The notes under the pieces were generated by a model. That model had not been told where the DNA came from. It ran no database searches and saw nothing but the letters and a program-made list of their open reading frames with translations. The translations under genes and the position numbers were made by a program. A DNA stretch of 64,000 nucleotides from Bacillota bacterium (GTDB lineage: Bacteria > Bacillota_I > Bacilli_A > ML615J-28 > CAG-698), in the NCBI GenBank assembly GCA_023410025.1, contig JAEYQM010000030.1, forward strand, positions 1-64,000, written 5' to 3'. Shown here piece after piece: positions 16,332 through 25,175 of this stretch (positions are counted from its first letter, which is position 1; every line of letters starts with the position of its first letter).

Positions 16332-17216
16332 ATGGAAATTATTAAAATAACTCCACAAGGATTTTGTTTAGGGGTAATTAAAGCAATTCAAATAATTAAT
16401 AAAGCCCTAGAAGATCCAAATCTTCAAAAACCAATTTATATGTATGGTGGACTAGTTCATAATAAACATATTATTAATGCCTATAAAGAAAAAGGTGTAA
16501 TAATTGTTGATGACATATTTAATATCTATAAAGGAACTATTGTAATTACTGCCCATGGTGTAAGTGATGAAATAATAAATTTAATTAAAGAAAGAAATTT
16601 GGGTTTAATTAATACAACATGTAAATATGTTTATAAAACCCATAATTTAATTAAAGAAAAACTATCTGAAGGTTATGAAATAATTTTCTTTGGTAAAAAA
16701 ACACACCCAGAGACTAAAGGTGTACTAGGGATTGATTCAAGAATTAATTTAATCGAGTCAATTAATGATATTGATAATTTAAATATAGATTCTAAAAACA
16801 TAGTCTTTACAACCCAAACTACCATGTCTTATATTGAAGTTGAAGAAATTATTGAAAAATTAATTAAAAAATATCCTTTCATCAAAACATTCGAAGATGT
16901 ATGTAGTGCAACAAAATCAAGGCAAATGGCCTTAATTAATCAAGCCAAAGACAGTGATTTATGTATTGTTGTCGGTGATCCAAAAAGTAATAACACAAAC
17001 AAACTTAAAGAAGTTTGTTTAAAATATACTAATGCCTTTTGTATTATGATTGAAAATGTTGAAGATCTAAAAAATTTTGATTTTTCAAAATATCAAAAAA
17101 TTTCAGTAACCGCGGGAGCATCAACTCCACCAAAGATAGTTGATGAAGTAATAAATGGTATAAAAAATAATCAATTTAATAGTAAACTAAAAAGTGATGA
17201 CTATTTAAAATTTTAA
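16332..17216 (+). CDS. ispH: 4-hydroxy-3-methylbut-2-enyl diphosphate reductase
   Basis: Last enzyme of the MEP isoprenoid pathway; an iron-sulphur reductase making IPP and DMAPP. The three cluster cysteines are present in GFCLGV (Cys12), INTTCKYV and EDVCSATKSRQ, along with the TQTTMS segment and AGASTPP near the C-terminus. The open frame begins 25 codons earlier with hydrophobic junk; ATG 16332 with AAGGTG gives 294 residues. Presence of ispH implies isoprenoid synthesis by the MEP rather than the mevalonate route, linking to uppP's carrier lipid. Confidence 0.94.
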   Translation: MEIIKITPQGFCLGVIKAIQIINKALEDPNLQKPIYMYGGLVHNKHIINAYKEKGVIIVDDIFNIYKGTIVITAHGVSDEIINLIKERNLGLINTTCKYVYKTHNLIKEKLSEGYEIIFFGKKTHPETKGVLGIDSRINLIESINDIDNLNIDSKNIVFTTQTTMSYIEVEEIIEKLIKKYPFIKTFEDVCSATKSRQMALINQAKDSDLCIVVGDPKSNNTNKLKEVCLKYTNAFCIMIENVEDLKNFDFSKYQKISVTAGASTPPKIVDEVINGIKNNQFNSKLKSDDYLKF

Positions 17217-17251
17217 GACTCTTAGCAATTTTATGCTAAGAGTCTTTTTTT
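17217..17251. terminator. terminator between ispH and pheT
   Basis: An 11-bp perfect stem GACTCTTAGCA / TGCTAAGAGTC with a six-base loop and seven T residues on the plus strand. On the minus strand the tail is weaker, but it is the only candidate for the pheT end. Confidence 0.88.
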
Positions 17252-17253
17252 AA

Positions 17254-19635
17254 TTAATTTCTTAATTGTGCACCAAATTTAAAGTTTAAATCCTTTAATA
17301 TTCTCTTAATCTTATTATTAATTACTTCATCAGTTAAAGCAATATCGCTTGTAAACACAAGTTTTAATGCAATTGATTTTTCATCACTACCAATCTTATC
17401 ACCTTCGTAAACGTCAAATACTGTTACATCAGATAATAATTCCTTATCGGATTTATATATAGAATCAATTAATTCTTTTGAAAGAATATTCTTCTTTACA
17501 ACAACAGCAATATCTCTTTCAACACTTGGTAATTTACTAATTTGTGAATAAGTAAATGGTTGTTTTGAAATACCTAATAATCTATCTAAATTAATTTCAA
17601 ATACATAAACATCATCTAAGTCATTTTGTAATGCAAACATCGGATGAACTTGACCAATAAACCCAACATTTACATCATTAACAATTATCTTAGCACTTCT
17701 TTTTGGATGTAATTCATTTGATTCTTTATCAAGTGGTAATAAATTTAATTTATAACCTAAATTAGTAAATAATGTATCTAAAATTCCTTTAACTAAGAAG
17801 AAATCAACATGTTCAACTTGTTGTTTCCATAAAGTTGAAGAAAATGTATTTACTAAAGCTCCACCCAAATATGTTTCTTCAGTATAATCTTCTTGTTTAT
17901 AGTAAACTTTTCCAACTTCAAATATACCAACATTTTCAATCTTTCGTTGCAAATTATATTTAACAACTTCAATTAAACTTGGAATCAAGCCGAATCTTAA
18001 AGTACTACGATCCTCACTTAAAGGCATTAGTAGTCTAATCGGTTCAATATTTTCAGGATGATTATATGTAAATAGATTATTTTGGTCACTACTTACTAAT
18101 GAATATGTATAAGTTTCATATAAACCTGCTTGCGATAATACTGTTTTAAATTTTCGAATAGTTTTTTGTCTTTCAGATAAATAACCAACCATATTATCAA
18201 CAGGTAATGTAATTTTTAAATTCTCATATCCATATATTCTACCTATTTCTTCAATTAAATCCTCTTTAATAGTAATATCAGGTCGTCTATTAGGAACTAA
18301 AACTTCTAAATTTTCATTAACTTCAAAACTTAATCCATTTAAAATTTTAATTATTTCTTCCTTAGTAATTTTGATACCTAGTCTTTTTTCAACATCACAC
18401 TCAGTTAATACTATTTTTTTATCATCTACTTTTTCTAATCCTTCAAAAGTAACTTCACTACTTATTTCACCATTTGCCAACTGTGTTAGTAAATAGTTTG
18501 TGTAATCTAGTGCTGCTTTCATTCTATTGATATCTACACCACGTTCAAAACGAACTGATGATTCACTTCTTAATCCAAGTCTAGATGACGTTTGTCTAAC
18601 TACTAAAGGCTTAAAGCATGCAACTTCAATTACCAAGTTTTTAGTAGCTTCAGTTACTTCAGTATCTAATCCACCCATAACACCAGCTAAGGCAACAGGT
18701 TTTTGTCCATCAGTGATTACTATATCTGTATCAATAAGATTTCTCTTTATACCATCTAAAGTAATAATTTCTTCATTTTGTTTGGCATTTCTAACAACAA
18801 TATTCTTTCCTAATTTGTCATAATCAAATGCATGAAGTGGTTGACCAAATAGCACAAGGATATAGTTTGTAATGTCTACGACATTATTTATTGGTCTAAT
18901 TCCAAATGCGATTAGACGCGATTTTAACCACGTTGGTGAGGGTTTTATTTGCACGTTCTTAACCACTTGCGCATAATATGATAAACAATCGCTTGATTCT
19001 AATTTTAAATTTATTTTTTCATTTAAACTAGATTTTGTATATTTATATACTAATTGTTTTAATGGTCTATTAAATACTGAGCTTGCTTCATAAGCAACAC
19101 CTATTAAAGATAATAAATCACCACGGTTTGGAGTTAATCCTAATTCAATTACATCATCATGTAAATTTAAGGCAACTTTTGCATCAGATCCAATTTCCAC
19201 AGGTTCTTTAAAGTAATATATACCTTCTGAATATTCTGGACTTATATATTTCTTATCAACACCTAATTCTTGTAATGAGCATACCATCCCAAATGATTCT
19301 ACTCCTCTAATTTTTGACTTTTTAATTTGGAAGTTACCAGGTAGTACAGCTCCAACTAAAGCCACAATTACATATTGATCAACATCAACATTACTTGCAC
19401 CACAAACAATTTGTAATATTTCACTCTTAACATCAACTGTTAATACATTTAAATGATCACTATCAGGATGTTTAACCTTTGTTAATACATGACCAATAAC
19501 AATATTTGATGCATCAATAACTTTTGAAACTCCTTCTACTTCAACAGAGTATAGAGATAATTTCCTTACTATTTCACTAACTTCTAGTCCAGATAAATCA
19601 ACTAGTTCATTTAACCATTCTAATTTTACTTTCAT
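17254..19635 (-). CDS. pheT: phenylalanine-tRNA ligase beta subunit
   Basis: Beta subunit of the alpha2-beta2 synthetase charging tRNA-Phe. Domains in the 793-residue sequence: N-terminal EMAP/OB tRNA-binding domain (about 40-150, with VCGASNV), B3/B4 editing region (ELGLTPNRGDLLS), B5 domain, the synthetase-like core and the C-terminal ferredoxin-like anticodon-binding domain (SKLPSVERDIAVVV). Full length. Follows pheS by nine bases and shares the T-box leader. Confidence 0.96.
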   Translation of the reverse strand: MKVKLEWLNELVDLSGLEVSEIVRKLSLYSVEVEGVSKVIDASNIVIGHVLTKVKHPDSDHLNVLTVDVKSEILQIVCGASNVDVDQYVIVALVGAVLPGNFQIKKSKIRGVESFGMVCSLQELGVDKKYISPEYSEGIYYFKEPVEIGSDAKVALNLHDDVIELGLTPNRGDLLSLIGVAYEASSVFNRPLKQLVYKYTKSSLNEKINLKLESSDCLSYYAQVVKNVQIKPSPTWLKSRLIAFGIRPINNVVDITNYILVLFGQPLHAFDYDKLGKNIVVRNAKQNEEIITLDGIKRNLIDTDIVITDGQKPVALAGVMGGLDTEVTEATKNLVIEVACFKPLVVRQTSSRLGLRSESSVRFERGVDINRMKAALDYTNYLLTQLANGEISSEVTFEGLEKVDDKKIVLTECDVEKRLGIKITKEEIIKILNGLSFEVNENLEVLVPNRRPDITIKEDLIEEIGRIYGYENLKITLPVDNMVGYLSERQKTIRKFKTVLSQAGLYETYTYSLVSSDQNNLFTYNHPENIEPIRLLMPLSEDRSTLRFGLIPSLIEVVKYNLQRKIENVGIFEVGKVYYKQEDYTEETYLGGALVNTFSSTLWKQQVEHVDFFLVKGILDTLFTNLGYKLNLLPLDKESNELHPKRSAKIIVNDVNVGFIGQVHPMFALQNDLDDVYVFEINLDRLLGISKQPFTYSQISKLPSVERDIAVVVKKNILSKELIDSIYKSDKELLSDVTVFDVYEGDKIGSDEKSIALKLVFTSDIALTDEVINNKIKRILKDLNFKFGAQLRN

Positions 19636-19644
19636 AATACACCT

Positions 19645-20661
19645 CTAAAACTGTTTAAGAAATCTTACATCATCGATGTAGAAGTTTCTAATATCATCAA
19701 TTCCGTATTTCAGCATTGTTATTCTTTCTACTCCCACACCGAATGCAAAGCCTGTATATTTACTACTATCATATCCTGCCATTTCTAATACATTAGGATG
19801 TACCATACCAGCACCTAGTACTTCAATCCAACCTGTATGTTTACATAATGGGCATCCTTTAGATCCACATTTAAAGCAGCTTACATCTACTTCAACGCTT
19901 GGTTCAGTAAATGGGAAAAAAGATGGTCTTAATCTAATTTTTCTTTCATTACCAAACAATTTTTGAGAAATAGTTAACAATGTTCCTTTTAAATCAGACA
20001 TTGTGATGTTTTCGCCAACAACTAATCCTTCAATTTGCATAAATTGATGAGAGTGAGTTGCATCATCATCATCTCTACGATATACCTTACCTGGACAAAT
20101 AATTTTAATTGGTTTGCCTTCTTCTTTTAGTAAAGTTCTTACTTGTACAGGTGAAGTATGAGTTCTTAATAATCTTTCTGGATTAATATAAAATGTATCT
20201 TGCATTGCACGAGCTGGATGACCCTTAGGTAAGTTTAACATTTCAAAATTGTATAAATCTTTTTCAACTTCTGGTCCTTCTTCAACTGTATAGCCCATAC
20301 CAATAAATATATCTTCAAGTTCTTGAGTAACTAATGTTAGAGGATGTAATTTTCCAACACTCATCTTTTTACCAGGAAGAGTAACATCTATGGCCTCTTT
20401 TTCTAATCGATCCATTACTTCCCTATTTTCTAGATACTTTCTTCTCTCTTCAACAAGTCCCTCAATTTCACTTTTAAAATCATTAATTTGTTTACCAAGT
20501 TCTTTTTTACCTTCAACATCCAAATCCTTCATTTGCGCCATTATTTCTTGTAATTTACTCTTCTTACCTAAATAACTAGCTTTTACTTCATTAAGTGAAT
20601 GAATTGAATTTGTAGATTCAATTTCTTTAATTGCTTCAATTTTTAAAATACTTAATTCCAT
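19645..20661 (-). CDS. pheS: phenylalanine-tRNA ligase alpha subunit
   Basis: Catalytic alpha subunit, class II synthetase. Seen: N-terminal coiled coil, motif 1 around LHPLTLVTQELEDIF, motif 2 KVYRRDDDDATHSHQFMQIEG, and motif 3 GFAFGVGVERITMLKYGI. A CFKCGSKGCPLC segment forms a possible small zinc knuckle, as in many firmicute PheS. The longest frame begins at TTG 20676 inside the ribosome binding site; ATG 20661 with GGAGG five bases upstream is the real start (338 residues). Confidence 0.95.
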   Translation of the reverse strand: MELSILKIEAIKEIESTNSIHSLNEVKASYLGKKSKLQEIMAQMKDLDVEGKKELGKQINDFKSEIEGLVEERRKYLENREVMDRLEKEAIDVTLPGKKMSVGKLHPLTLVTQELEDIFIGMGYTVEEGPEVEKDLYNFEMLNLPKGHPARAMQDTFYINPERLLRTHTSPVQVRTLLKEEGKPIKIICPGKVYRRDDDDATHSHQFMQIEGLVVGENITMSDLKGTLLTISQKLFGNERKIRLRPSFFPFTEPSVEVDVSCFKCGSKGCPLCKHTGWIEVLGAGMVHPNVLEMAGYDSSKYTGFAFGVGVERITMLKYGIDDIRNFYIDDVRFLKQF

Positions 20662-20674
20662 ATTTTCCTCCAAC

Positions 20675-20901
20675 AAAAAATCCCTAAGAGATTAACTCCT
20701 AAGGACGAATTTTTTCCGTGGTACCACCTTAGTTCACATTCAAAATTAGCCTGTGCACTCATTAGTTTGTAACGCAACTTAAACGGGTTTGATTAGAACC
20801 TCTCTAAAGACGAATTCCCACTCTTGTTTTAGAAAACTTCCACCAGCATTTTCCTCTCTATAAAAACATTAAAAGTAGTACTACTTCCTTATCATTGATT
20901 T
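20675..20901 (-). promoter_or_regulatory. T-box riboswitch of pheST
   Basis: Leader RNA that senses uncharged tRNA-Phe. The universally conserved T-box bulge sequence reads GGTGGTACCACG on the minus strand (20717-20728). Downstream of it is the terminator stem (TCCTTAG... / ...CTTAGGGA, then TTTTTT, 20675-20706). A candidate UUC (Phe) specifier lies in GGGAATTCGTC, at about 20810-20820. It is expected to raise pheST transcription when phenylalanyl-tRNA is short. Confidence 0.9.
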
Positions 20902-20906
20902 ATATT

Positions 20907-20935
20907 ATTATACCATTAATAAAGAAGTTTATCAA
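20907..20935 (-). promoter_or_regulatory. promoter of the pheST T-box transcript
   Basis: Minus-strand TTGATA (20930-20935), 17-base spacer, TATAAT (20907-20912). Confidence 0.75.
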
Positions 20936-20942
20936 GTGATTA

Positions 20943-21260
20943 TTACATATTTCCTAAAAATTGACCGCAACTATTACATCCTGTATTACAACAGTTAATT
21001 TCTTGTGATGTATTAGTTTCACAGCATGATGGTTTTGTACAACAGAAATGTCTCTTAATATATTGATTATTAATTTGTGTAATGTCTTCTAAAATATGTA
21101 ATTGATTAGTGATAATTGGACGATTAACAACACTTACTCTTCTAGTCACGATTGGAGGAAGATTATTAATTTGTGGCGGAAGATTAGTAACAGTTGTTCC
21201 TAGTGTAGGTTCAATAAATTGATTTTGCATTCCTGGAAATTCATTAAAGTTAAAGTTCAT
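20943..21260 (-). CDS. putative Cys-rich spore coat protein
   Basis: A 105-residue protein with a Pro/Asn/Thr-rich N-terminal half and a C-terminal Cys cluster of nine Cys (HFCCTKPSCC ... CCNTGCNSCG). The middle (TRRVSVVNRPIITNQLHILEDITQINNQYIKRHFCC) loosely recalls CotD-type coat proteins; this is a weak resemblance, not an identification. A near-perfect AAAGGAGGTGA precedes the ATG, and eight bases before that a CGTATAATA (21281-21289) resembles the CATAnnnTA elements of other coat genes here. Spore coat function is inferred from composition and signals. Confidence 0.68.
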   Translation of the reverse strand: MNFNFNEFPGMQNQFIEPTLGTTVTNLPPQINNLPPIVTRRVSVVNRPIITNQLHILEDITQINNQYIKRHFCCTKPSCCETNTSQEINCCNTGCNSCGQFLGNM

Positions 21261-21347
21261 AATTTCACCTCCTTTAGTAGTATTATACGAAAGGTTTTTA
21301 AAAATGAATGTGTAATTGTCATAGTCAAATTATAACATTATTTTCGG

Positions 21348-21376
21348 TTGACTTTAAAAATTAATTAGTGTAGAAT
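21348..21376 (+). promoter_or_regulatory. sigma-A promoter of clpP
   Basis: TTGACT (21348-21353), 17-base spacer, TAGAAT (21371-21376). An AGTCAAA heptamer at 21323-21329 matches one half of a CtsR operator, but the second tandem heptamer is not evident, so CtsR control is only a possibility. Confidence 0.7.
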
Positions 21377-21396
21377 TATTTTATAGGAGGTTGCAT

Positions 21397-21978
21397 ATGT
21401 ACTATACACCTATTGTTATTGAGAGAACATCTCAGGGAGAAAGATCTTATGATATTTACTCTCGTTTATTAAAAGATAGAATTATTATGTTATGTGGAGA
21501 GATAGATGATACATTATCAAATAGTATCGTTGCACAATTACTATTCTTAGCTGCTGAAGATTCTGAAAAAGATATATATCTATATATCAATTCACCTGGT
21601 GGATCAATTAGTGCCGGAATGGCAATATATGATACGATGAATTTAATCCAACCAAAAGTATCTACTATCTGTATTGGTATGGCAGCATCAATGGCGGCAT
21701 TCTTACTGGCTAGTGGAGAAAAAGGAAAAAGATTTGCCCTTCCAAATAGTGAGATTATGATTCACCAACCATTAGGGGGTGCCCAAGGGCAAGCCACAGA
21801 AATTCAAATAGCTGCCAAACACATCATTAGAATTCGTGAAAGAATGAATAGAATTTTATCAGAAAAAACTGGTAAACCATATGAAGTAATTGAACTTGAT
21901 ACTGAAAGAGATAATTATATGTTTGCTGAAGAAGCATTAGCATATGGAATTATCGATTCTATTATGGAAAAGAAATAA
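21397..21978 (+). CDS. clpP: ATP-dependent Clp protease proteolytic subunit
   Basis: Serine protease forming the 14-mer chamber that degrades proteins fed by Clp ATPases. The catalytic triad can be placed exactly in the 193-residue product: Ser98 (GMAASMAA), His123 (MIHQP) and Asp172 (TERDNYM). The longest frame begins at TTG 21391 touching the AGGAGG; ATG 21397, six bases from it, is correct. In Bacilli ClpP with ClpX degrades Spx, whose gene lies 3 kb away. Confidence 0.97.
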   Translation: MYYTPIVIERTSQGERSYDIYSRLLKDRIIMLCGEIDDTLSNSIVAQLLFLAAEDSEKDIYLYINSPGGSISAGMAIYDTMNLIQPKVSTICIGMAASMAAFLLASGEKGKRFALPNSEIMIHQPLGGAQGQATEIQIAAKHIIRIRERMNRILSEKTGKPYEVIELDTERDNYMFAEEALAYGIIDSIMEKK

Positions 21979-22006
21979 AAAAATGCACTTATGTGCATTT
22001 TTTTAT
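21977..22006. terminator. bidirectional terminator after clpP
   Basis: Stem AAAATGCAC-TTAT-GTGCATTTT flanked by A and T runs; serves clpP on the plus strand and the TIR-like gene on the minus strand. Confidence 0.85.
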
Positions 22007-22013
22007 TTTATAT

Positions 22014-22532
22014 TTATAGATCGTATGTTTCAAGCCCTAAAGCATCATAAACAGAATTATCATATCTAATATTATATTTCTTTTCTTTTTCTAAATATTT
22101 TTGATGACTTTGTGGCCAATTCTTTAAAGCTAATTCTAAAATTGCTTCTTGATATGAAATATGAAGAGATAAATTCTTCTTTATTGATGTTGGAGCTCTA
22201 TCAAAATCAACAGAGCGAATACCATTAACATTCATAGCAATAATTGGCATTTGCGAGTTTATTGCATATTCAACTTGCCATCTAGTAAACTTACGATAAC
22301 TCTTTGTGAATTCTCCAATTAAAAGGACACACACCTTTGCTTGATTCATTCTTTCCTGTAATTTTGCTTTTAAAGTTTCATCATCAACTTTATCAATACT
22401 CTGATAGATATCATATCCATCAATCATATCAAATGATGATCCATCACTTTGTTTCCATTCTTTTATTTCGTTGTAATATTTGTTATCATTAGCCCCATCA
22501 TATGCTACATATATCTTTTCAGTGTATGCCAT
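22014..22532 (-). CDS. TIR-like domain protein (DUF1863 / ThsB-type)
   Basis: A 172-residue single-domain protein with the layout of the MTH538/DUF1863 TIR-like fold: strand KIYVAYDGAND, helix, FDMIDGYD, a helix, strand VCVLLIGEFT, then KFTRWQVEYAINSQMPIIAMNVNG. Relatives include ThsB of the Thoeris anti-phage system, where TIR enzymes turn NAD+ into a signal nucleotide. In relatives reading W-x-E-I the Glu is catalytic; here the run is WQVEYAI, so the catalytic Glu may be replaced by Gln86 or shifted to Glu88, and NADase activity cannot be assumed. No ThsA partner is nearby. It lies nine bases after nadK in an operon with relQ. Confidence 0.75.
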   Translation of the reverse strand: MAYTEKIYVAYDGANDNKYYNEIKEWKQSDGSSFDMIDGYDIYQSIDKVDDETLKAKLQERMNQAKVCVLLIGEFTKSYRKFTRWQVEYAINSQMPIIAMNVNGIRSVDFDRAPTSIKKNLSLHISYQEAILELALKNWPQSHQKYLEKEKKYNIRYDNSVYDALGLETYDL

Positions 22533-22541
22533 TTTATCCTC

Positions 22542-23309
22542 CTAAACTAAAAAACTCTTCCTAACTCTATCCCAAAAACATGAATCATTTTTGGAAATAA
22601 ATTTAACTGTCTTTTTTGATAACTTAATTTCTATTGTGTTTGCTTGTTTAAAATCATCAATTATTCCATCAAAGGAAACTGTTGTTTTTTCAAAATTTGA
22701 TTTTAATATAACCTTCGTATTGCTTGATAAAACTATTGGTGAAGATATAGTACTAAAAACACGATTGTTTATTGGTGCTACCTCAGCAAGTTGTATTGCT
22801 TTAATTGATGGATCAATTATACTTCCACCAACAGATTTATTAAATGCTGTCGATCCAGTTGGTGTTGAAACAATTAATCCTGAACCTCTAAAGGTTTCAA
22901 AATGAATATCATTAATATAGACATCAATAATTTGTGTATGAATTGGATTAATTATTGCTAATTCATTTAAAGCATAATATACTTTTTCTTCATTATCACT
23001 TATTAATTTATATTCTAGTAAACTATATTCAGCAACATTATTAGAATTTTCATCTAATATATCTAAAATTTCTAAACCTTCATCTTTTGAAAAATCTGTA
23101 TAAAACCCAAGTTTTCCATAATTAATACCTATAATCTTTACATGATCAATCATATCGATATATTTATGTACAGTTTGAAGAATGGTCCCATCACCACCAA
23201 TAGAAAAAATATATTCCGGATTTAAATCATCCCTAATATGTCCTAAATCTTCAAGTTTTTTTGAAACTAAACTAATTTCATCTTCTTTTCCAAAAACTGT
23301 ATAGATCAT
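22542..23309 (-). CDS. nadK: NAD kinase
   Basis: Phosphorylates NAD+ to NADP+. Signatures in 255 residues: FSIGGDGTILQTV (GGDGT near residue 38), YALNELAI (NE motif) and the SGLIVSTPTGSTAFN motif with the Asp/Ser network. Short, Bacillus PpnK-A-like form. Start overlaps the relQ stop by four bases (ATGA), as in the relQ-nadK pair of Bacilli (yjbM-yjbN). The RluD-type gene that often comes next is replaced here by the TIR-like gene. Confidence 0.94.
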   Translation of the reverse strand: MIYTVFGKEDEISLVSKKLEDLGHIRDDLNPEYIFSIGGDGTILQTVHKYIDMIDHVKIIGINYGKLGFYTDFSKDEGLEILDILDENSNNVAEYSLLEYKLISDNEEKVYYALNELAIINPIHTQIIDVYINDIHFETFRGSGLIVSTPTGSTAFNKSVGGSIIDPSIKAIQLAEVAPINNRVFSTISSPIVLSSNTKVILKSNFEKTTVSFDGIIDDFKQANTIEIKLSKKTVKFISKNDSCFWDRVRKSFLV

Positions 23310-23974
23310 AAATTTCCTCGGTATAAATTATTTAAACCCCAATCAAAATCGTATTCTTCTCTCGTGTTTCCGTTTCGAAACCTGTCAACTTCATCTTTAA
23401 TACCAGTCATTTCACTATCAAGCTCAGCAGTGATTTTTGCTGCTTGTTGTAGCCTTTGTTTAATGTTATCTGGAATATTGTGATAATATTTATATTTTAG
23501 TGAATGTTCAATGCTTGCCCAAAGATGCATTGCTAGTGTTCTTATTTGAAATTCAATATAAATTGGTTTTTGACCATCAATCGTTTCAACATTATATCTT
23601 GCGATTAAATGTAATGATCGATATCCTGATTCTTTAGGTTCTTTAATATAGTCCTTCACAAGAACAGTTTCAATATCTTTTCTATTAGTTAATAAATCAA
23701 ATACACTATACACATCTTGAGTATACTTACACGTAATTCTAATTCCACCGATATCTTGAATAAGTTCCGGGATGTCTCTAAAATCAACACCAAGTCTTTT
23801 TGCCTTTTCAATTATACTTGAGGGAGTCTTTATACGCCCAACAACCATTTCAATAGGATTTTTAACTCCACTAATAATAAATTGTTTTTTCATAGATTCT
23901 AATTTTAATATAAAACCAGAAATAGCAAGTTCATAGGGTTGAAGAAATGCATCCCAATTAAACGTTTCAATCAT
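23306..23974 (-). CDS. relQ: small alarmone synthetase RelQ (SasB)
   Basis: Single-domain (p)ppGpp synthetase, 222 residues, lacking the HD hydrolase domain of RelA/SpoT. Seen: NPIEMVVGRIKTPSSIIEKA, IQDIGGIRITCKYTQDVY, GYRSLHLI (synthetase G-loop region) and IEFQIRTLAMHLWASIEHSLKYK with the catalytic Glu. Known relatives are allosterically stimulated by pppGpp and respond to cell-wall and alkaline stress. First gene of the relQ-nadK-TIR operon; GGGTGAT lies before the ATG. Divergent from the CYTH gene, as in B. subtilis yjbK/yjbM neighbourhoods. Confidence 0.92.
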   Translation of the reverse strand: MIETFNWDAFLQPYELAISGFILKLESMKKQFIISGVKNPIEMVVGRIKTPSSIIEKAKRLGVDFRDIPELIQDIGGIRITCKYTQDVYSVFDLLTNRKDIETVLVKDYIKEPKESGYRSLHLIARYNVETIDGQKPIYIEFQIRTLAMHLWASIEHSLKYKYYHNIPDNIKQRLQQAAKITAELDSEMTGIKDEVDRFRNGNTREEYDFDWGLNNLYRGNL

Positions 23975-24069
23975 TAATTATCACCCAATATATAATACCA
24001 CAAAATTTTATTTTTTTAAACACTTATATTTAATAAAATAATTTTTGTGAGTATTTAAATATTTTTATA

Positions 24070-24097
24070 TTGCATTTTGAATTTTTTTATGTATAAT
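24070..24097 (+). promoter_or_regulatory. promoter of the CYTH gene
   Basis: TTGCAT (24070-24075), 16-base spacer, TATAAT (24092-24097), 30 bases before the start codon. Confidence 0.5.
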
Positions 24098-24127
24098 ATA
24101 AATAATTATACGGATAGGAGAGATATA

Positions 24128-24697
24128 ATGCAAAAAAGTAATGGCGTTGAATTCAAAAGCCTTATTACCGAAGAAGAATATGAAAAGCTCGTAAATTTAT
24201 TCAAAGGTAATAAAACTGATACACAAACTAACCATTATTTCGATACACCTCGTTTTTCTTTAAAAGCCCTAGATGTTTCACTTAGAGTTCGTGAACGTGA
24301 TAACTATGAGCTTACATTAAAACGAAAAAAAGGATACTCCGTTAATATGATAAATGTGGAAATATCAAAACAAGATTTTCTTTTGATGAAAGAATCTTCA
24401 ATTGTTAACAATCCAGAAATCAGAAATGAGTTACAATCAATGATTGGAGAACAGAAGCTTGTTAATTTTTTAAGTTTATCAACTCATAGAACTTATTTCC
24501 CTTATAAAAGTGGGGTATTATTTATAGATAAAAGTGAGTACTTAGGTGTAACAGATTACGAGATTGAATTTTCAGCAAATTCATATAATCTTGGGAAAAG
24601 GGATTTCATTGGATTAATTAATGAATTTGAAATTCAATATAAAAAAGCTGACAAAAAAATAAAACGAGCATTTAATGCATATAAAAGATTAAATTAA
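24128..24697 (+). CDS. CYTH domain protein (YjbK-like triphosphatase)
   Basis: CYTH/triphosphate-tunnel-metalloenzyme family, 189 residues. The EFKSL motif (equivalent to the family ExExK region) is near the N-terminus, and alternating basic/acidic strands line the predicted tunnel: NHYFDTP, SLRVRERDNYELTLKRKKG, YEIEFS and FEIQYKKADKKIKRAF. Substrate could be inorganic triphosphate or a nucleotide. The longest frame has 17 extra upstream codons; ATG 24128 with AGGAGAG is preferred. Adjacent to relQ/nadK as in B. subtilis, where the link to alarmone metabolism is unexplained. Confidence 0.87.
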   Translation: MQKSNGVEFKSLITEEEYEKLVNLFKGNKTDTQTNHYFDTPRFSLKALDVSLRVRERDNYELTLKRKKGYSVNMINVEISKQDFLLMKESSIVNNPEIRNELQSMIGEQKLVNFLSLSTHRTYFPYKSGVLFIDKSEYLGVTDYEIEFSANSYNLGKRDFIGLINEFEIQYKKADKKIKRAFNAYKRLN

Positions 24698-24720
24698 AGT
24701 GTGGTTCCACACTTTTTTTA
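24696..24720 (+). terminator. terminator of the CYTH gene
   Basis: Stem AAAGTGTGG-TT-CCACACTTT followed by T residues, right after the stop codon. Confidence 0.85.
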
Positions 24721-24727
24721 TTTCTAT

Positions 24728-24754
24728 AAAAAAACAACCTTTTTCAAGGTTGTT
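24728..24754 (-). terminator. terminator of spx
   Basis: Minus-strand stem AACAACCTT-GAAA-AAGGTTGTT followed by TTTTTT; the spx stop codon lies at its edge. Confidence 0.85.
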
Positions 24755-25175
24755 AAATTTTTATAGCTTTAACATAATCACAATCATCTTCACCTAAGCA
24801 AAAATTGCACTCTCTATCCCTAATTTCATCAGGAAGGAAAAGGGTAATATCATCATCATTATAGCCAACTTGTAAATCATTTTCGGTTACAATAATTGGT
24901 CTTTTTAATATTGTTGGATTTGCTATTATAAATTCAACAAGATCATGTATTTTCATAGAATCAATATCGATGTTACTGTCCTTAAATACCTTTGATCTCA
25001 TAGATATAATATCATCAAACCCATTTTCACTATTTGCTAACATTTTAAAAATATCTTCTTTTGAAAGTTTTGTATGAAGTATATTTTTTTCAACGTACTT
25101 AATACCGTACTTATTAAAGTACTTTTTTACCTTTCGGCATGATAAACAACTTGGAGAAGTATATAGTTGAATCAT
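24753..25175 (-). CDS. spx: transcriptional regulator Spx
   Basis: ArsC-fold regulator that binds the RNA polymerase alpha C-terminal domain under thiol stress. Key residues align exactly: redox switch Cys10-x-x-Cys13 (SCLSCRK), Gly52 (alpha contact, ENGFDD) and Arg92 (KRPIIV). At 140 residues it is a little longer than usual, with an unusual extra Cys cluster at the C-terminus (ECNFCLGEDDC) in place of the degradation-tag-like tail. The ATG has no Shine-Dalgarno of its own; translation probably arrives from the upstream mini-ORFs. Confidence 0.9.
   Translation of the reverse strand: MIQLYTSPSCLSCRKVKKYFNKYGIKYVEKNILHTKLSKEDIFKMLANSENGFDDIISMRSKVFKDSNIDIDSMKIHDLVEFIIANPTILKRPIIVTENDLQVGYNDDDITLFLPDEIRDRECNFCLGEDDCDYVKAIKI

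Noticed and set aside
21315..21360. Full CtsR operator upstream of clpP
   Set aside because: Only one AGTCAAA heptamer is present; the required tandem partner at three bases is missing.
22014..22532. Complete Thoeris defence system
   Set aside because: The TIR-like gene is ThsB-like, but no SIR2/SLOG ThsA effector is encoded nearby and the catalytic Glu is uncertain.
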